A DNA stretch of 6,008 nt from Bacteroidota bacterium (GTDB lineage Bacteria; Bacteroidota; Bacteroidia; Bacteroidales; PUMT01). Position 1 is the stretch's first letter. Every line of letters starts with the position of its first letter. The translations under genes and the position numbers were made by a program. Under the pieces are notes generated by a model that worked only from the letters and a program-made list of their open reading frames with translations, had not been told where the DNA came from and searched no databases. Where the stretch lies: assembly GCA_003567115.1 (NCBI GenBank), contig PXAP01000248.1, forward strand, positions 1 to 6,008, read 5' to 3'. Shown piece by piece: positions 5,949-6,008 of the stretch.

Positions 5949-6008
5949 AGAAAGCGAAGCGGTTCATCCTGTAAGTCAAAATTTTGTTACATGGGTTAAA
6001 TAAAATTT

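Overview
The window looks like an AT-rich chromosomal segment of a Bacteroidota bacterium, probably Bacteroidales or a relative such as Marinilabiliales. The evidence is an ATP synthase subunit a with a long, signal-peptide-bearing N-terminal extension, a bactofilin gene leading into the atp genes, near absence of Shine-Dalgarno sequences, and the order yceD-rpmF-plsX-fabH. All eight recognisable genes lie on the minus strand, so transcription runs from high to low coordinates.

Read in the direction of transcription, the segment at 6008-5858 has no gene but carries a long inverted repeat. A stand-alone receiver-domain protein follows (5857-5471). Next comes a non-coding or decayed interval of about 380 bases (5470-5092), with small hairpins, a degenerate intergenic-repeat-like stretch and a reading frame broken by stops. 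The lipid and translation block follows: yceD/DUF177 (5091-4549), rpmF (4344-4159), plsX (4082-3141) and fabH (3141-2149). plsX and fabH overlap in a TAATG. PlsX makes acyl-phosphate for phospholipid synthesis and FabH starts type II fatty acid synthesis, so the pair joins chain initiation to membrane lipid assembly. L32 and YceD are their usual partners through 50S ribosome biogenesis.

After a 132-base gap the second block begins: a bactofilin (2016-1615), a four-helix membrane protein in the place of an ATP synthase accessory (AtpI-like) gene (1410-1018), and atpB (851 to beyond the left edge), which is cut just after its essential arginine. The remaining F0/F1 genes would be expected to the left of the window. 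Between bactofilin and the AtpI-like gene, where Bacteroidota commonly carry a small atpZ gene, there are only two short, frame-shifted pieces that faintly resemble the start of AtpZ.

Most of the window is conserved housekeeping sequence, and I see no convincing new system. The points worth a second look are the possible atpZ remnant, the broken frame and repeat-like sequence behind the response regulator, and the 19-bp inverted repeat at the right end.
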